From Pseudomonadota bacterium (GTDB taxonomy: Bacteria > Pseudomonadota > Gammaproteobacteria > Pseudomonadales > Azotimanducaceae): 55,500 nt of DNA. The translations under genes and the position numbers were made by a program. Of the stretch, positions 1 through 9,090 are shown piece after piece. Numbering within the stretch: position 1 is the first letter of the stretch; the number at the start of each line of letters is the position of its first letter. The stretch covers positions 1-55,500 of the forward strand of contig JAQBUI010000023.1 of NCBI GenBank assembly GCA_027624035.1, given 5' to 3'. The notes under the pieces were generated by a model. The model was not told the origin of the DNA. It saw only the letters and a program-made list of their open reading frames with translations, and made no database searches.

Positions 1-219
1 ACCATCAAGACAGGCGTCGTGGAGGGTGCGCTGCTGGTTCCCCAGCAGGCCGTGTTCTTCGACCAGGATGCGCCCTTTGTCTATGTGATCGGTGTGGATG
101 GCGCCGAGCGTCGACCGGTTCGTATTGGTCGCCGGGGGCCCAATCGGGTGGAAATCACCCACGGACTGGTGCCGGGTGATCGTGTGAGTGTCGTCGTCCC
201 GGCCGCGGGGGCAGGTTGA
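1..219 (+). CDS. Efflux periplasmic adaptor (HlyD/MacA-like), C-terminal fragment
   Basis: Open from the first base, so the gene starts outside the window and only the last 72 residues are visible. They read as the C-terminal beta-barrel and membrane-proximal part of a membrane fusion protein: VPQQAVFFDQDAPFVYVIG, then the RIGRRGPNRVEITHGLVPGD stretch typical of this family. Such proteins bridge an inner-membrane transporter and an outer-membrane channel. The stop TGA overlaps the ATG of the following permease by one base (TGATG), so the two are translationally coupled. The adaptor family is clear; its substrate is not. Confidence 0.8.
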   Translation, partial: TIKTGVVEGALLVPQQAVFFDQDAPFVYVIGVDGAERRPVRIGRRGPNRVEITHGLVPGDRVSVVVPAAGAG

Positions 220-1472
220 TGCAATCCACCATCGTCAGACATCTGCTGCCGGACATCCGTCAGGCGCTGGGGGAACTCGCTCACCACCGGCTCCGGTCGG
301 CGCTGACGCTGCTCGGCATGGTATTCGGTGTGGGAGCGGTCATCGCCATGCTTGCGGTCAGTGAAGGGGGCCGTCGACAGGCACTGGAGATGATCGAGGG
401 CATGGGCGTCAGAAACCTGATCGTCGAGACCAGCGAGCCGTCCGGGGAGGCTTTGAAGGACATGCGGAAACATTCTGCAGGATTGTCGCTGGCCGATGCC
501 CGGGCGATCTCGGAAACACTTCCGTTCATCGAACGATGGGCAGGGGTGCGGACGATGAAGGTATGGGATCTCTTTTCCCGGGATGGGCAGGCCGATGCAC
601 AAGTGTGGGCAGTGAGCCCGGACTACTTTGTGCTCAGCCAGCTTGATGCGGCCAATGGCAGGTTGCTCACGTACGATGATGACCAGGGACTGACCCAGGT
701 GGCGGTATTGGGCGAGAGTGCCGCCTATGAGCTCTTTCCCAACGGTGGTGCGGTCGGCAGTCTGATCAAGGTGAATCATCTGTGGCTGGAGGTGGTAGGC
801 GTACTTCAGGACCGGCAGCTGTCCGAGGGCAAGTTTCAGGGCCGCAGCGTGGGCGGTGAAGGCTCAAGGGTGTATCTGCCGTTGCAGACGGGCCTTAGAA
901 GGCTGTGGCTGGAACCGATGGCAGCGGAACTCAGTCAACTGAAGCTGGAGGTAGGGGGGCAATGGGCACCCGCGACGGCGGCTCGCGCTGTTGAACACCT
1001 GCTGGGTCGACGCCATGGTGGCCAGCCGGATACACAGCTCACGGTACCGGCGCGTTTGCTGGCTCAGCAGCAACAGACCCAGAGGATCTTTACCATCGTC
1101 ATGTCGGCCGTGGCCGGAATTTCGTTACTGGTTGGCGGAATCGGCATCATGAACATCATGCTGGCGAGCGTGATGGAACGCCGCGCAGAAATCGGCCTGT
1201 TGCGTGCGGTGGGTGCGCGTCAGCGCGACGTGGTGCGACAGTTTCTGGTAGAGACCACGGTCATCGCATTGTTGGGGGCGGCGGCCGGGATAGTGCTGGG
1301 CGCTGTCATCGCCTACGCCATCGCAGGATTCGCGGGCTGGGCGGTGGCCTGGTCGCTTCCTGGCATTGCACTGGCGGTCATCGTCTGTATGGCGATCGCG
1401 GTCGGATTCGGCGTATACCCGGCGATGTCTGCCGCGAGGCTCGATCCCGTGGCTGCCCTGCAGGCGGACTGA
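219..1472 (+). CDS. MacB/FtsX-type ABC transporter permease
   Basis: 417 residues. An N-terminal membrane segment around residues 22-48 (LTLLGMVFGVGAVIAML) is followed by a large periplasmic MacB_PCD domain. Three C-terminal membrane segments lie from about residue 285 on, with the FtsX signatures GGIGIMNIML, RRAEIGLLRAVGA and YPAMSAARLDPVAALQAD. No ATPase domain is fused, so a separate ATP-binding subunit is expected upstream, outside the window. ATG at 219 is preferred over the TTG at 216 because it overlaps the adaptor stop. The pair probably forms a MacAB-like tripartite pump or lipoprotein/peptide exporter. Confidence 0.9.
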   Translation: MQSTIVRHLLPDIRQALGELAHHRLRSALTLLGMVFGVGAVIAMLAVSEGGRRQALEMIEGMGVRNLIVETSEPSGEALKDMRKHSAGLSLADARAISETLPFIERWAGVRTMKVWDLFSRDGQADAQVWAVSPDYFVLSQLDAANGRLLTYDDDQGLTQVAVLGESAAYELFPNGGAVGSLIKVNHLWLEVVGVLQDRQLSEGKFQGRSVGGEGSRVYLPLQTGLRRLWLEPMAAELSQLKLEVGGQWAPATAARAVEHLLGRRHGGQPDTQLTVPARLLAQQQQTQRIFTIVMSAVAGISLLVGGIGIMNIMLASVMERRAEIGLLRAVGARQRDVVRQFLVETTVIALLGAAAGIVLGAVIAYAIAGFAGWAVAWSLPGIALAVIVCMAIAVGFGVYPAMSAARLDPVAALQAD

Positions 1473-1561
1473 CCGTGCGCTCGATTCCGGCGCCAGCGTC
1501 GCGCTGACACATGGACGACTGGCGGTTCCACGCGCTTTCCGATTGGTGCATCATGGGGGTC

Positions 1562-1613
1562 GAATCAGGCTCAGCACCAGCCTGAATCAAACCCTGAATC
1601 AAGGCTCGAATCA
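1562..1613. repeat. Four GAATCA boxes upstream of the amidohydrolase
   Basis: The hexamer GAATCA occurs at 1562, 1584, 1596 and 1608. The last three are exactly 12 bp apart, and two sit in an identical CCTGAATCAA context. The array ends directly at the ribosome-binding site of the amidohydrolase gene. It could be a regulator site; binding is inference. Confidence 0.4.
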
Positions 1614-1629
1614 GCAGGAAGGTGACACC

Positions 1630-3318
1630 ATGTATGACATTGCGATCAGAAACGGTACGTTGGTGGATGGGACCGGCGCCGACGCCAGGCGAGCCGACGT
1701 CGGCATTCGCGGCGACAGGATTGTGGAGGTTGGGACCCTGTCCGAGTCGGCCCGGCGCGAAATTGACGCCACAGATCGGCTGGTAACGCCTGGCTTCATT
1801 GATACCCACACACATCTCGATGCCCAACTGTTCTGGGACCCCTATGCCAGCCCGGTGTGCTGGCACGGCGTCACCACGGCACTCATCGGCAACTGCAGCG
1901 TCACCTATGCACCAGTGCGGCCCGAACAGCGCGATGCCCTGTCCCGCACGCTGGAATCGGTGGAACAGATCTCGGTTGAGTCGGTCAATGCCTCGCTGCC
2001 GTTCAACTGGGAGTCTTTCAGCGAATACCTGCGAGCCATCGACAACACCCCGAAGGGCATCAACGTGGCCGGTTTCATGGGGCATGCGGCGGCCCGGGTC
2101 TACGTTCTGGGTGACGATGCCATCGACCCTGATCGGCACCCCGATGCCGGGGAACTCAAGCAGATGCAGGCGCTGCTGACGGATGCATTGAGTGCCGGGG
2201 CGCTGGGGGTATCGACCTCCAGGACCTATACCCACACCGCACCGGATGGACGCCCGATTCCCGGGACCTATGCCCGGGAGCCGGAGCTCAGGGCGTTGGG
2301 CGAAGTTCTGGGCCGTGAAGGAGGCATTTTCCAGTGGGCATCGCGCTTTGGCGAGCGAGACGAGCCGGGGCTGCCCCATACCCGTGAAGAACTGAAGTGG
2401 CTGTCGGATATCTCACTCGATTTCAATATCCCCGTCGTTTTCAGCCTGTTTACCGGAACCGCTCCTGGCGCCGATTATCATCGGCAGATACTGAAGTGGA
2501 CCGATGAACATCGCGCCAGGGGGGCGAACATTCGCCCGATGCAGAATTCCCGGGTAGGCACCAATTTCTTTGGTGCGATGAATTTCATGATGGGCCGCAA
2601 CCCTGCCTGGCAAAAGTTCAACCAGACGCCCCCGGAGCAGCGCATTGCCCTGCTCGCGGACGAGGCCTACCGTCGATCCCTGACCGACGTGGACCCGGAG
2701 ATGGAGCAGGCTTTCGGCCAGCGGTTCTGGACGTTCTCGGAAGACAATCTCGACTACAAGCGCCGGGACGAGGATCTCATCGCCAGTATTGCGGCCCGCC
2801 ACGGGGAACGTCCCATGGAGACGGTGGTGCGCCTGATGCAGGCTTCGGACGGGCGCCAGATGTTTGCGACGGGCTCCAACAATGGCCAGTATGACAATGT
2901 TCGGGAGATCCTGGCGTATCCACACACCATTCCAGGTCTTGGAGATTCCGGTGCTCATGTCAAGGTGATGACCGACGCCAATCTCACCACTTATCTCATG
3001 AGCCACTGGGTTCGGGATACCGGCCTGCTCACGCTCGAGAACGGCGTGCATCGTCTGACAGCTGGCGCTGCGGACTTCTTTGGGCTGACGGACCGGGGCC
3101 GAATCCAGCCAGGTTGTTTCGCGGACGTCAACGTCATCGACTATGAGAATCTCACTTCACTGATGCCGGAATACGTGGATGATTATCCGTGTCACTCTGG
3201 CCGCTGGACCCAGAAGGCGAAGGGATATGACTACACCCTGTGCAACGGCCGCGTCATGATTGAGGATGACAAGCATACCGGCAGCATCGCGGGCAGACTG
3301 CTGGCCTATCAAGGGTAA
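1630..3318 (+). CDS. N-acyl-D-amino-acid deacylase-like amidohydrolase
   Basis: 562 residues from the ATG at 1630, which has AGGAAGG at 1616-1622 as ribosome-binding site; the reading frame stays open upstream but without a better start. It begins with the typical strand NGTLVDGTGADARRADVGI and carries the metal-binding HTH (residues 60-62) in PGFIDTHTHLD. Near the end are the GLGDSGAHVKVMTD block and the C-terminal RGRIQPGCFADVNVID, the amidohydrolase_3 pattern seen in D-aminoacylases. Members hydrolyse N-acyl-D-amino acids or related amides with one or two zinc ions in the cytoplasm. The exact substrate cannot be read from sequence. No operon partner is evident. Confidence 0.85.
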   Translation: MYDIAIRNGTLVDGTGADARRADVGIRGDRIVEVGTLSESARREIDATDRLVTPGFIDTHTHLDAQLFWDPYASPVCWHGVTTALIGNCSVTYAPVRPEQRDALSRTLESVEQISVESVNASLPFNWESFSEYLRAIDNTPKGINVAGFMGHAAARVYVLGDDAIDPDRHPDAGELKQMQALLTDALSAGALGVSTSRTYTHTAPDGRPIPGTYAREPELRALGEVLGREGGIFQWASRFGERDEPGLPHTREELKWLSDISLDFNIPVVFSLFTGTAPGADYHRQILKWTDEHRARGANIRPMQNSRVGTNFFGAMNFMMGRNPAWQKFNQTPPEQRIALLADEAYRRSLTDVDPEMEQAFGQRFWTFSEDNLDYKRRDEDLIASIAARHGERPMETVVRLMQASDGRQMFATGSNNGQYDNVREILAYPHTIPGLGDSGAHVKVMTDANLTTYLMSHWVRDTGLLTLENGVHRLTAGAADFFGLTDRGRIQPGCFADVNVIDYENLTSLMPEYVDDYPCHSGRWTQKAKGYDYTLCNGRVMIEDDKHTGSIAGRLLAYQG

Positions 3319-3335
3319 TCAGGGCCTGCACCGCG

Positions 3336-3341
3336 TATAAT
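3336..3341 (+). promoter_or_regulatory. Perfect -10 hexamer TATAAT before the sulfotransferase gene
   Basis: TATAAT 18 bases after the stop of the amidohydrolase gene. No convincing -35 lies 16-18 bp upstream. A transcript from here would start about 20 bases before the TTG/GTG start of the next gene. Confidence 0.4.
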
Positions 3342-3367
3342 CCGGCCATGCGATATTCCGGAACCTG

Positions 3368-4498
3368 TTGGTGCTGAAAGCTGGCCTGATCAGTTGGTGG
3401 GGCTGGCTTCAGCTCGGCGGGAGGCTCTTCACGTCGGTGGGCAGTGCCGGGGCCTCCGCCATACCACGCCGATTCGTGCTGTTCACCGTGGCCTGGTGCG
3501 TGTTTGGCGTACTCAACCTGATGCACTGGTTCGGTTTCCTGCTGGACGAGATTCTGTTTCCTTCCTACCGGCGTGTCCGGGTCAGCAGACCCCTGTTCAT
3601 CGTGGGGGTCCCTCGAAGCGGCACGACCCACCTGCAGCGGGTGCTCGCCCGGGACCCGCAGTTCACGACCCTCACGCTGTTCGACTGTGTTCTGGCCCCC
3701 TCGATCGTTGAACGGTATCTGCTGACTGCCCTGGCCCGTTTGGTGCGGCCGGTTGCATCCCGATTTCAGGGTGCCCGAACCCGGTTCGACGAGATTCACG
3801 AAATCGGTCTGGCGGAGCCAGAAGAGGACTTTCTGCTGTTGCTCTATCTACAGGCCTGCTTTCTTACGGTGGTCCCCTGTCCGGATGACCCCCACAGCTG
3901 GCGCCTGTCCCGGTTCGATGATGCCTTTGGTCCCGGATATCGTGCCGCGGTCATGAAGTTTTACCATCGATGTTTGCAGAAGCACCTGTACTACCATGGT
4001 GAGCAACTTCGATTGCTGTCCAAGAACCCTTCGTTCACGCCCATGTTGGAATCCCTGCGGGTCGAATTCCCGGACTGTGTGATCGTAGCCTGTATCCGGG
4101 CTCCCGAGCAGACGGTGCCGTCGCAGCTTAGCGCCCTCGTTCCAGCGCTGGCGCTGCTGGGGGCTGGCATGCCAGCAGGCCACTTTCAGGAAAATCTGAT
4201 TCAGATGCTGCATCGCTACTACCGGAAAATCATCGCCGCTCCCGACGTATGTTTGATCGAGATGACGGATTTGAACGCTGATCTGGCAGGCACGGTCACC
4301 CGGCTGGCCGACTTTTCCGGTCACCCGATGACAGAGGCTTTTCGAGAGCAACTCTCTCGCCTCGCTGCGGCTGGCAGGCAGTATCGTAGCGGCCACCAAT
4401 ATAGCCTTGCTGACTTCAACCTCAGTTCTCTCGACATTCGGCAGCGGTTCGCTGACGTCTGGCCACTGTCTGTCGCAACATCAGGAACAGACTCATGA
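3368..4498 (+). CDS. Sulfotransferase family protein (membrane-anchored)
   Basis: 376 residues. One or two hydrophobic segments at about residues 36-58 precede the PAPS-binding P-loop FIVGVPRSGTTHLQRVL (77-93). The later segment with SKNPSFTPMLESLRVEFPD resembles the 3'-phosphate-binding region. This is the Sulfotransfer_3 type, which moves sulfate from PAPS to hydroxyls on sugars, lipids or small molecules. The start is uncertain: TTG 3368 or GTG 3371, because the only upstream ATG (3348) is out of frame. It overlaps the following glycosyltransferase gene by 4 bp (ATGA), so both probably act on one glycan or glycolipid. Confidence 0.82.
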   Translation: MVLKAGLISWWGWLQLGGRLFTSVGSAGASAIPRRFVLFTVAWCVFGVLNLMHWFGFLLDEILFPSYRRVRVSRPLFIVGVPRSGTTHLQRVLARDPQFTTLTLFDCVLAPSIVERYLLTALARLVRPVASRFQGARTRFDEIHEIGLAEPEEDFLLLLYLQACFLTVVPCPDDPHSWRLSRFDDAFGPGYRAAVMKFYHRCLQKHLYYHGEQLRLLSKNPSFTPMLESLRVEFPDCVIVACIRAPEQTVPSQLSALVPALALLGAGMPAGHFQENLIQMLHRYYRKIIAAPDVCLIEMTDLNADLAGTVTRLADFSGHPMTEAFREQLSRLAAAGRQYRSGHQYSLADFNLSSLDIRQRFADVWPLSVATSGTDS

Positions 4499-5619
4499 TG
4501 GCCGCCCCGGGCAAATCCGGGCTGTCCGGGATCAGGGTCGCCATCGTTTCCGATGCCGCACCGGAAAGAAACGGCGTCGGGGCCTATTACCAGGACCTGC
4601 TGGACTATCTGGTGCCGGACCTTGCAAGCGTGGAGATGTTCTCGCCCACCATCGAAAATGATCAATGGACCGCCGGGCTGGTGTTGCCGTTACCGGGCGA
4701 TGCCACCCAGAAGCTCTGCTTTCCGAACCCGGTGGCCCTCCGGCGAGAGTTGAAACGGCTCCGGCCTCACGTGATGGTCGTTGCCACCCCGGGCGTCTAT
4801 GGCATGGTTGGTGCCTTCCTGGCTGCACGATGGGGCGTGCCGCTGCTGACGGGCTTTCATACTTCATTTGAACAACTCACTGATCTGTACTGGCATGGAT
4901 CCTTGAAGGGACGCTTTTACCAGTTGTACCTGGAACACTCTCACCGCTATCTGTTCAATCGATCGCGTCTGGTGCTCGTTAACTCTGACGACATGCATGA
5001 TCTGGCGAAGCGGATGGGTGCTGATCAGGTCCGGTTGATCGGTACGCCTCTGCCTGGCGCCTTCGCGCGGCATCCGCTCGTTCCTTTTGGTGGAGAGTTC
5101 CGGAAGATTCTGTTTGCTGGCCGACTGGCTGCAGAGAAGAATGTTGAGGCGTTTGTCGATGCGGCGGCAGCCATTTCCGATATCGAGGTCAGCATAGCGG
5201 GGGACGGGCCGCTGCGTGAGATGGTAGAGGCGGCCGCCCGGCGCCTGCCCAATCTGCATTATCTGGGCTGGCTGGACAGAAGCGCCCTACGAGATCAGAT
5301 AGATCTACACGATGGTCTGGTGTTGCCGAGCCATTTTGAATCGTTCGGCACGGTGGCCCTTGAATCCATGTCGAGAGCACGGGTGGTGATCGTTTCACGG
5401 GGTACCGGCATCTGTCGCTGGTCCAATCTAACGGACGGCATGGTGGTGATGGCAGAAGGTCAGTCTCTGACAGAAGCCATAAGGGGTGTGCAGGGGCTCG
5501 GTGCAGAGCGGCGGAAGTCGCTCGCGAGGCGCGGACATCAGGCGGCCAATGCGTTCAACAACAGCAATATTGAAAACTGGCAGCAACTGTTGATGGATGC
5601 TGCCAGTGCAGGCCCCTGA
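4495..5619 (+). CDS. Glycosyltransferase, GT4-like (GT-B fold)
   Basis: 374 residues. The N-terminal half begins IRVAIVSDAAPERNGVGAYY, an acceptor-side glycine-rich loop. The second half starts at KILFAGRLAAEKN (about 203), with a nucleotide-sugar-binding region DGLVLPSHFESFGTVALESM in which the ESFGTVALE glutamates match the E-x7-E signature of GT4 enzymes. It probably transfers a sugar from a nucleotide-sugar to a lipid or lipid-linked acceptor at the cytoplasmic membrane face. The ATG overlaps the sulfotransferase stop, and the DUF2334 gene starts at the very next base after its stop, so the three genes form one operon. Confidence 0.88.
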   Translation: MMAAPGKSGLSGIRVAIVSDAAPERNGVGAYYQDLLDYLVPDLASVEMFSPTIENDQWTAGLVLPLPGDATQKLCFPNPVALRRELKRLRPHVMVVATPGVYGMVGAFLAARWGVPLLTGFHTSFEQLTDLYWHGSLKGRFYQLYLEHSHRYLFNRSRLVLVNSDDMHDLAKRMGADQVRLIGTPLPGAFARHPLVPFGGEFRKILFAGRLAAEKNVEAFVDAAAAISDIEVSIAGDGPLREMVEAAARRLPNLHYLGWLDRSALRDQIDLHDGLVLPSHFESFGTVALESMSRARVVIVSRGTGICRWSNLTDGMVVMAEGQSLTEAIRGVQGLGAERRKSLARRGHQAANAFNNSNIENWQQLLMDAASAGP

Positions 5620-6315
5620 GTGGATCAAATGCATGCGATGGTTTCAATCCATGATGTGATGCCGGACACGCTGTCGCGGGTTGAAGCCATTGTTGCCCGG
5701 CTGCCTGTGCCATGCCGGCGAAACCTGACCTTGCTCGTCGTACCCGGGCTTGAGTGGCAGGCGAGTCAGATAGATAGCCTGCGGCGGCTGGAAAGGGACG
5801 GTTGCATCCTGGCGGGACATGGTTGGACCCATCGTGCCAGAACCATAAAGGGGCCGTGGCATCGCCTGCACGCTTTGCTCATTTCCCGAAATGCGGCCGA
5901 GCATCTGGCCCTGGGGCGCGATGAGATTATCGAACTGATCCGGCGCAGCCGTCAGTGGTTTGAAAGCAATGGGCTTGTTGCCCCTGACCTGTATGTGCCA
6001 CCAGCGTGGGCGCTGGGCGCGGTCAGCCGTCAAGACCTTACCCGGCTGCCGTACCGCTACTATGAGACCACCAGCGGCATCTTTGATGCCAGCAAGGGTC
6101 GAAGGCTTGGTCTACCGCTCGCCGGGTTCGAAGCCGATAACAGGCTGCGCGAGGGGCTGCTTCGGATCAGCAACGTGTGCAACCGGCTGCTATCCGGTCC
6201 GGAGCGACCGCTGCGGATCGCCATTCATCCCCACGACTTTGAATACCGGCTGGGCGACCGCCTCACCGCACTGCTCGGTCAGGTGTCCATCAACTACAGT
6301 CACAGAGATCTGTAG
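5620..6315 (+). CDS. DUF2334-type polysaccharide deacetylase family protein
   Basis: 231 residues. SIHDVMP near the start (H11, D12), the LAGHGWTH motif (H67, H71) and PAWALG match the DUF2334 branch of the NodB-fold carbohydrate esterases, which use a metal to remove N- or O-acetyl groups. No signal peptide is visible, so it may act on a lipid-linked intermediate inside the cell. The start may be GTG 5620, immediately after the preceding stop, or ATG 5629. It is the last gene of the sulfotransferase/glycosyltransferase operon and converges on ligD. Confidence 0.78.
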   Translation: MDQMHAMVSIHDVMPDTLSRVEAIVARLPVPCRRNLTLLVVPGLEWQASQIDSLRRLERDGCILAGHGWTHRARTIKGPWHRLHALLISRNAAEHLALGRDEIIELIRRSRQWFESNGLVAPDLYVPPAWALGAVSRQDLTRLPYRYYETTSGIFDASKGRRLGLPLAGFEADNRLREGLLRISNVCNRLLSGPERPLRIAIHPHDFEYRLGDRLTALLGQVSINYSHRDL

Positions 6316-6367
6316 TCGCTGCACCGCTGCTGCCGGCAAAGCCAAACCTGAACACTATGGTGGGGCA

Positions 6368-8872
6368 CTAGTCGGTCTCAGTGTAACGCTCAGTCAACGA
6401 TTCAAGCACCGCCATAAGATCGACTTCGGTCGTGAGTACCTGCAGGGCAGGGTCGGCCTTCTGCCGCTTCAGGCGGTGGATGGCATTGTGAATGTGGAAG
6501 CGGTCCGGGGTCAGCTTCGCGTTTACTTCGCGCCAGTGGATGGGCATGGAGACAGGTGCGTTCGGCCTTGGCCGGACGCAATAGGGTGAGGCGATCAGTT
6601 TACCGGAGCCATTCTGCAGGTAGTCAATATAGACCTTGCCATCTCGCTTGTCCGGGCTGCGCACGATCGTGCAGATGTCCGGGAGTTCGCGAACCACCAC
6701 CCTGGCAAGCAACTCACCCAGGATGCGGGATTGCTCGAACGTGAACCGGTTATTGAGCGGCAGCAGAATGTGCAGCCCGGTCGAGCCGCTGGTCTTCACG
6801 AAATTCGGCATGCCGATGTCTTCACACACCCCATGAATGCGTTTTGCGACAGTGATGACGTCACCAAATGGCGCGGCTTTCGGGTCGAGGTCCAGCACGC
6901 ACCAGTCGGGGTGTTCGATGTCTTTTGTCCTGCTGTGATAGATGTGCAGGGGGATGCTCGCCATATTGGCAATGTAGACCAGTGCTTCAGGGCAATCGAC
7001 GATCAGATAGCCGATTTCCCGCTCTGTGGAATCGCTGTACATTTTTTCGATCCGCAGCCAGTCGGGAACGAATCCGGGCGCGTCTTTCTGGTAGAACGAT
7101 TTGCCCTCGATGCCGTCCGGGTAGCGGGTCATCACCAGCGGCCTGTCGGCGAGCCAGGGCAGCAGCCATGGGCTGACCGCATCGTAGTAGGCGATCATGT
7201 CGCCCTTGGTGAGGCCCTCGCCTGGCCAGAAGATCTTGTCGAGGTTGGACAGGGCGACGGACTTGTCGACGGGTTCGTCTTCGACCTCAATTTCCTCGAG
7301 TTCCCTGGTTTTCTCGTCGCGGCTGCACTCAGCAGGGACCTTGTCATCACGAAGGTGGAGAAATACCGGATGTCGCAACTGGCCACCCGGTGTGAGTTCC
7401 TTGAAGCGGATTTCCGCCACGATTGCGGGCGACTTCCACCTGAAATCCGCGTTCCTGGGCGCCCCGGCCGGCCGTTCGATGTCGTCAAGGCCCGCAAAGG
7501 CGCGCCCCAGTTCGCGGCATAGGGTGTCGTTCAAGCCAGAGCCCACATTGCCCGAATACACCAGTTCGCTGTCTACATACTGCCCGACCATCACCGAACG
7601 AATATCACCGTTGCCGGCCTCACGATACCCCATGAGTACGAAATCATCGGATTGATCAATGCGGATCTTGACCCACTGATCCGAGCGGCCGCTCACGTAG
7701 CGCGAGCGGCTGCTCTTGGCCACGATGCCCTCCAGCCCGAGCCGCTCGGCCGCGCCGTACATGGCGAGGCCGTCCGCTTCGATGTGGTCCGAGTAGCGAA
7801 TCATGCCCGCAACCGGGATCACCTGCCGCAGCGATTCCTTACGTTTGATCAATGGAATCTGCCGCAGGTCATACTCCCCCATGGCGATGAGATCGAATGC
7901 ATAGAAGGTTGCCGGGTGTTCGAGCATCGCCCGTTCGATGGCGCTCGGTTTGTTCAGCCTGCCGCGCCGCTGCATTCTGGCGAAACTCGGCATGCCGCTG
8001 GCATCAAAGACCACGGCCTCACCGTCCAGGATGAAGCGTTCGTAGGGTAGCCGGGCGATCGCCTCGCCAATCTCTGGGAAGGTGCGGGACAGGTCGTTGC
8101 CATTGCGGGATACCAGTTTGACCTCTTCGCCATCCCGAACGGCAAGCAGACGATAGCCGTCATATTTGATTTCGAACAACCAGTGCTTGCGGCTGAACGG
8201 GTCCCCGGCGGTTGCCAGCATGGGCTTCGGAACCTCATCCGGCTGGCGCCGGGGCACCTTGAGTCGCGCCAGCCGCTTGAGCAGATCGGCATCGGGATTG
8301 GCCCCGTCATTCAACTGATCGATCGACAGGCCGGTAAAGACCGAATTCATGGGGTAATCGGCCGTGCTGGCGCTCTCATCCATGTGTTCATCGATTTCCT
8401 TGATGAACAGCCAGTCCGTGGCCTTGTCCTTGAGCCGGACCAGCGTCCACTTGCCGTGGAGTTTCTGACCCTGTAGTTCGAACAGGATCTTGCCGTCGCG
8501 CAGCCCCTGCACCGGATCACCGATGGGCCGGTAGAATCCCCGGTCCCAGACAATGGACCAGCCAGCACCGTAGTTGCCATCGGGTATCTTGCCTTCAAAG
8601 TCGCCATATTCAATGGGATGATCCTCCACCAGCGCGGCAAACCGTTTGTCCTGCACATTGGGAGATGGGCCCTTCGGGACGGCCCAGGATCGAAGTACAC
8701 CTTCCATCTCAAGGCGAAGGTCGAAGTGGGTATTGCGGGCGGCGTGGTGATGTATCACGAAGCGTGGCAGGGCACCGGCCAGACGGGACGCGCCACCGCG
8801 CCCAAAAGGCTCGGGTGTGCTATCGCTGCGGCGCTTGCTTCGGTATCGGTCGAGTAGCCCCTGGTCTGCCAC
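6368..8872 (-). CDS. ligD: ATP-dependent DNA ligase LigD (phosphoesterase-ligase-polymerase)
   Basis: 834 residues with all three LigD modules in the Pseudomonas order. The 3'-phosphoesterase is at about 35-150 (FVIHHHAARNTHFDLRLE, GDFEGKIPDGNYGAG). The adenylating ligase is at about 215-410, with motif I EIKYDGYR (lysine nucleophile) and EGIVAKSSRSRY. An OB fold follows, then the primase-type polymerase at about 540-820, with the catalytic LDLDP acidic pair and KTSGSTGLHILLPL. LigD repairs double-strand breaks with Ku by non-homologous end joining. No ku gene lies in this window, which is unusual because ku is often adjacent. The ATG gives the standard N-terminus. Confidence 0.95.
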   Translation of the reverse strand: MADQGLLDRYRSKRRSDSTPEPFGRGGASRLAGALPRFVIHHHAARNTHFDLRLEMEGVLRSWAVPKGPSPNVQDKRFAALVEDHPIEYGDFEGKIPDGNYGAGWSIVWDRGFYRPIGDPVQGLRDGKILFELQGQKLHGKWTLVRLKDKATDWLFIKEIDEHMDESASTADYPMNSVFTGLSIDQLNDGANPDADLLKRLARLKVPRRQPDEVPKPMLATAGDPFSRKHWLFEIKYDGYRLLAVRDGEEVKLVSRNGNDLSRTFPEIGEAIARLPYERFILDGEAVVFDASGMPSFARMQRRGRLNKPSAIERAMLEHPATFYAFDLIAMGEYDLRQIPLIKRKESLRQVIPVAGMIRYSDHIEADGLAMYGAAERLGLEGIVAKSSRSRYVSGRSDQWVKIRIDQSDDFVLMGYREAGNGDIRSVMVGQYVDSELVYSGNVGSGLNDTLCRELGRAFAGLDDIERPAGAPRNADFRWKSPAIVAEIRFKELTPGGQLRHPVFLHLRDDKVPAECSRDEKTRELEEIEVEDEPVDKSVALSNLDKIFWPGEGLTKGDMIAYYDAVSPWLLPWLADRPLVMTRYPDGIEGKSFYQKDAPGFVPDWLRIEKMYSDSTEREIGYLIVDCPEALVYIANMASIPLHIYHSRTKDIEHPDWCVLDLDPKAAPFGDVITVAKRIHGVCEDIGMPNFVKTSGSTGLHILLPLNNRFTFEQSRILGELLARVVVRELPDICTIVRSPDKRDGKVYIDYLQNGSGKLIASPYCVRPRPNAPVSMPIHWREVNAKLTPDRFHIHNAIHRLKRQKADPALQVLTTEVDLMAVLESLTERYTETD

Positions 8873-8930
8873 GGGAGGCCCCTGGTTATGATGCTTTTAT
8901 GATACCTGTTTGTTCCGGTGTGGGGGATAC

Positions 8931-9007
8931 TGGTTGGCCGTGCCCAGGGGCCAGGGTCAGGCCATAGGACAGAAACAGAACTGGCGTCGGCGAGATCAAC
9001 TTCAATC
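8931..9007. repeat. Diverged intergenic repeat, copy A
   Basis: About 77 bp between ligD and the first TauD gene, running from TGGTTGGCC to TTCAATC. It aligns with 11887-11967 upstream of the GIY-YIG-like gene, including GACAGAAACAGAAC here against GACAGAATCAGAAC there. About four of five bases match over the 47-bp right half. Neither copy has a convincing ORF. Confidence 0.6.
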
Positions 9008-9090
9008 GTGTCAGGTTTGCTGGTACTGGCCGCGCGCGGTGCGGGAGATTACAGTATGGACGCGAAATCAGGTAAGCAGGAGGAGGGCTG

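Noticed and set aside
1378..2379. Long minus-strand open frame opposite the permease end and amidohydrolase
   Set aside because: It is antisense to well-supported genes, crosses their intergenic gap and shows no domain; GC-rich DNA gives such frames readily.
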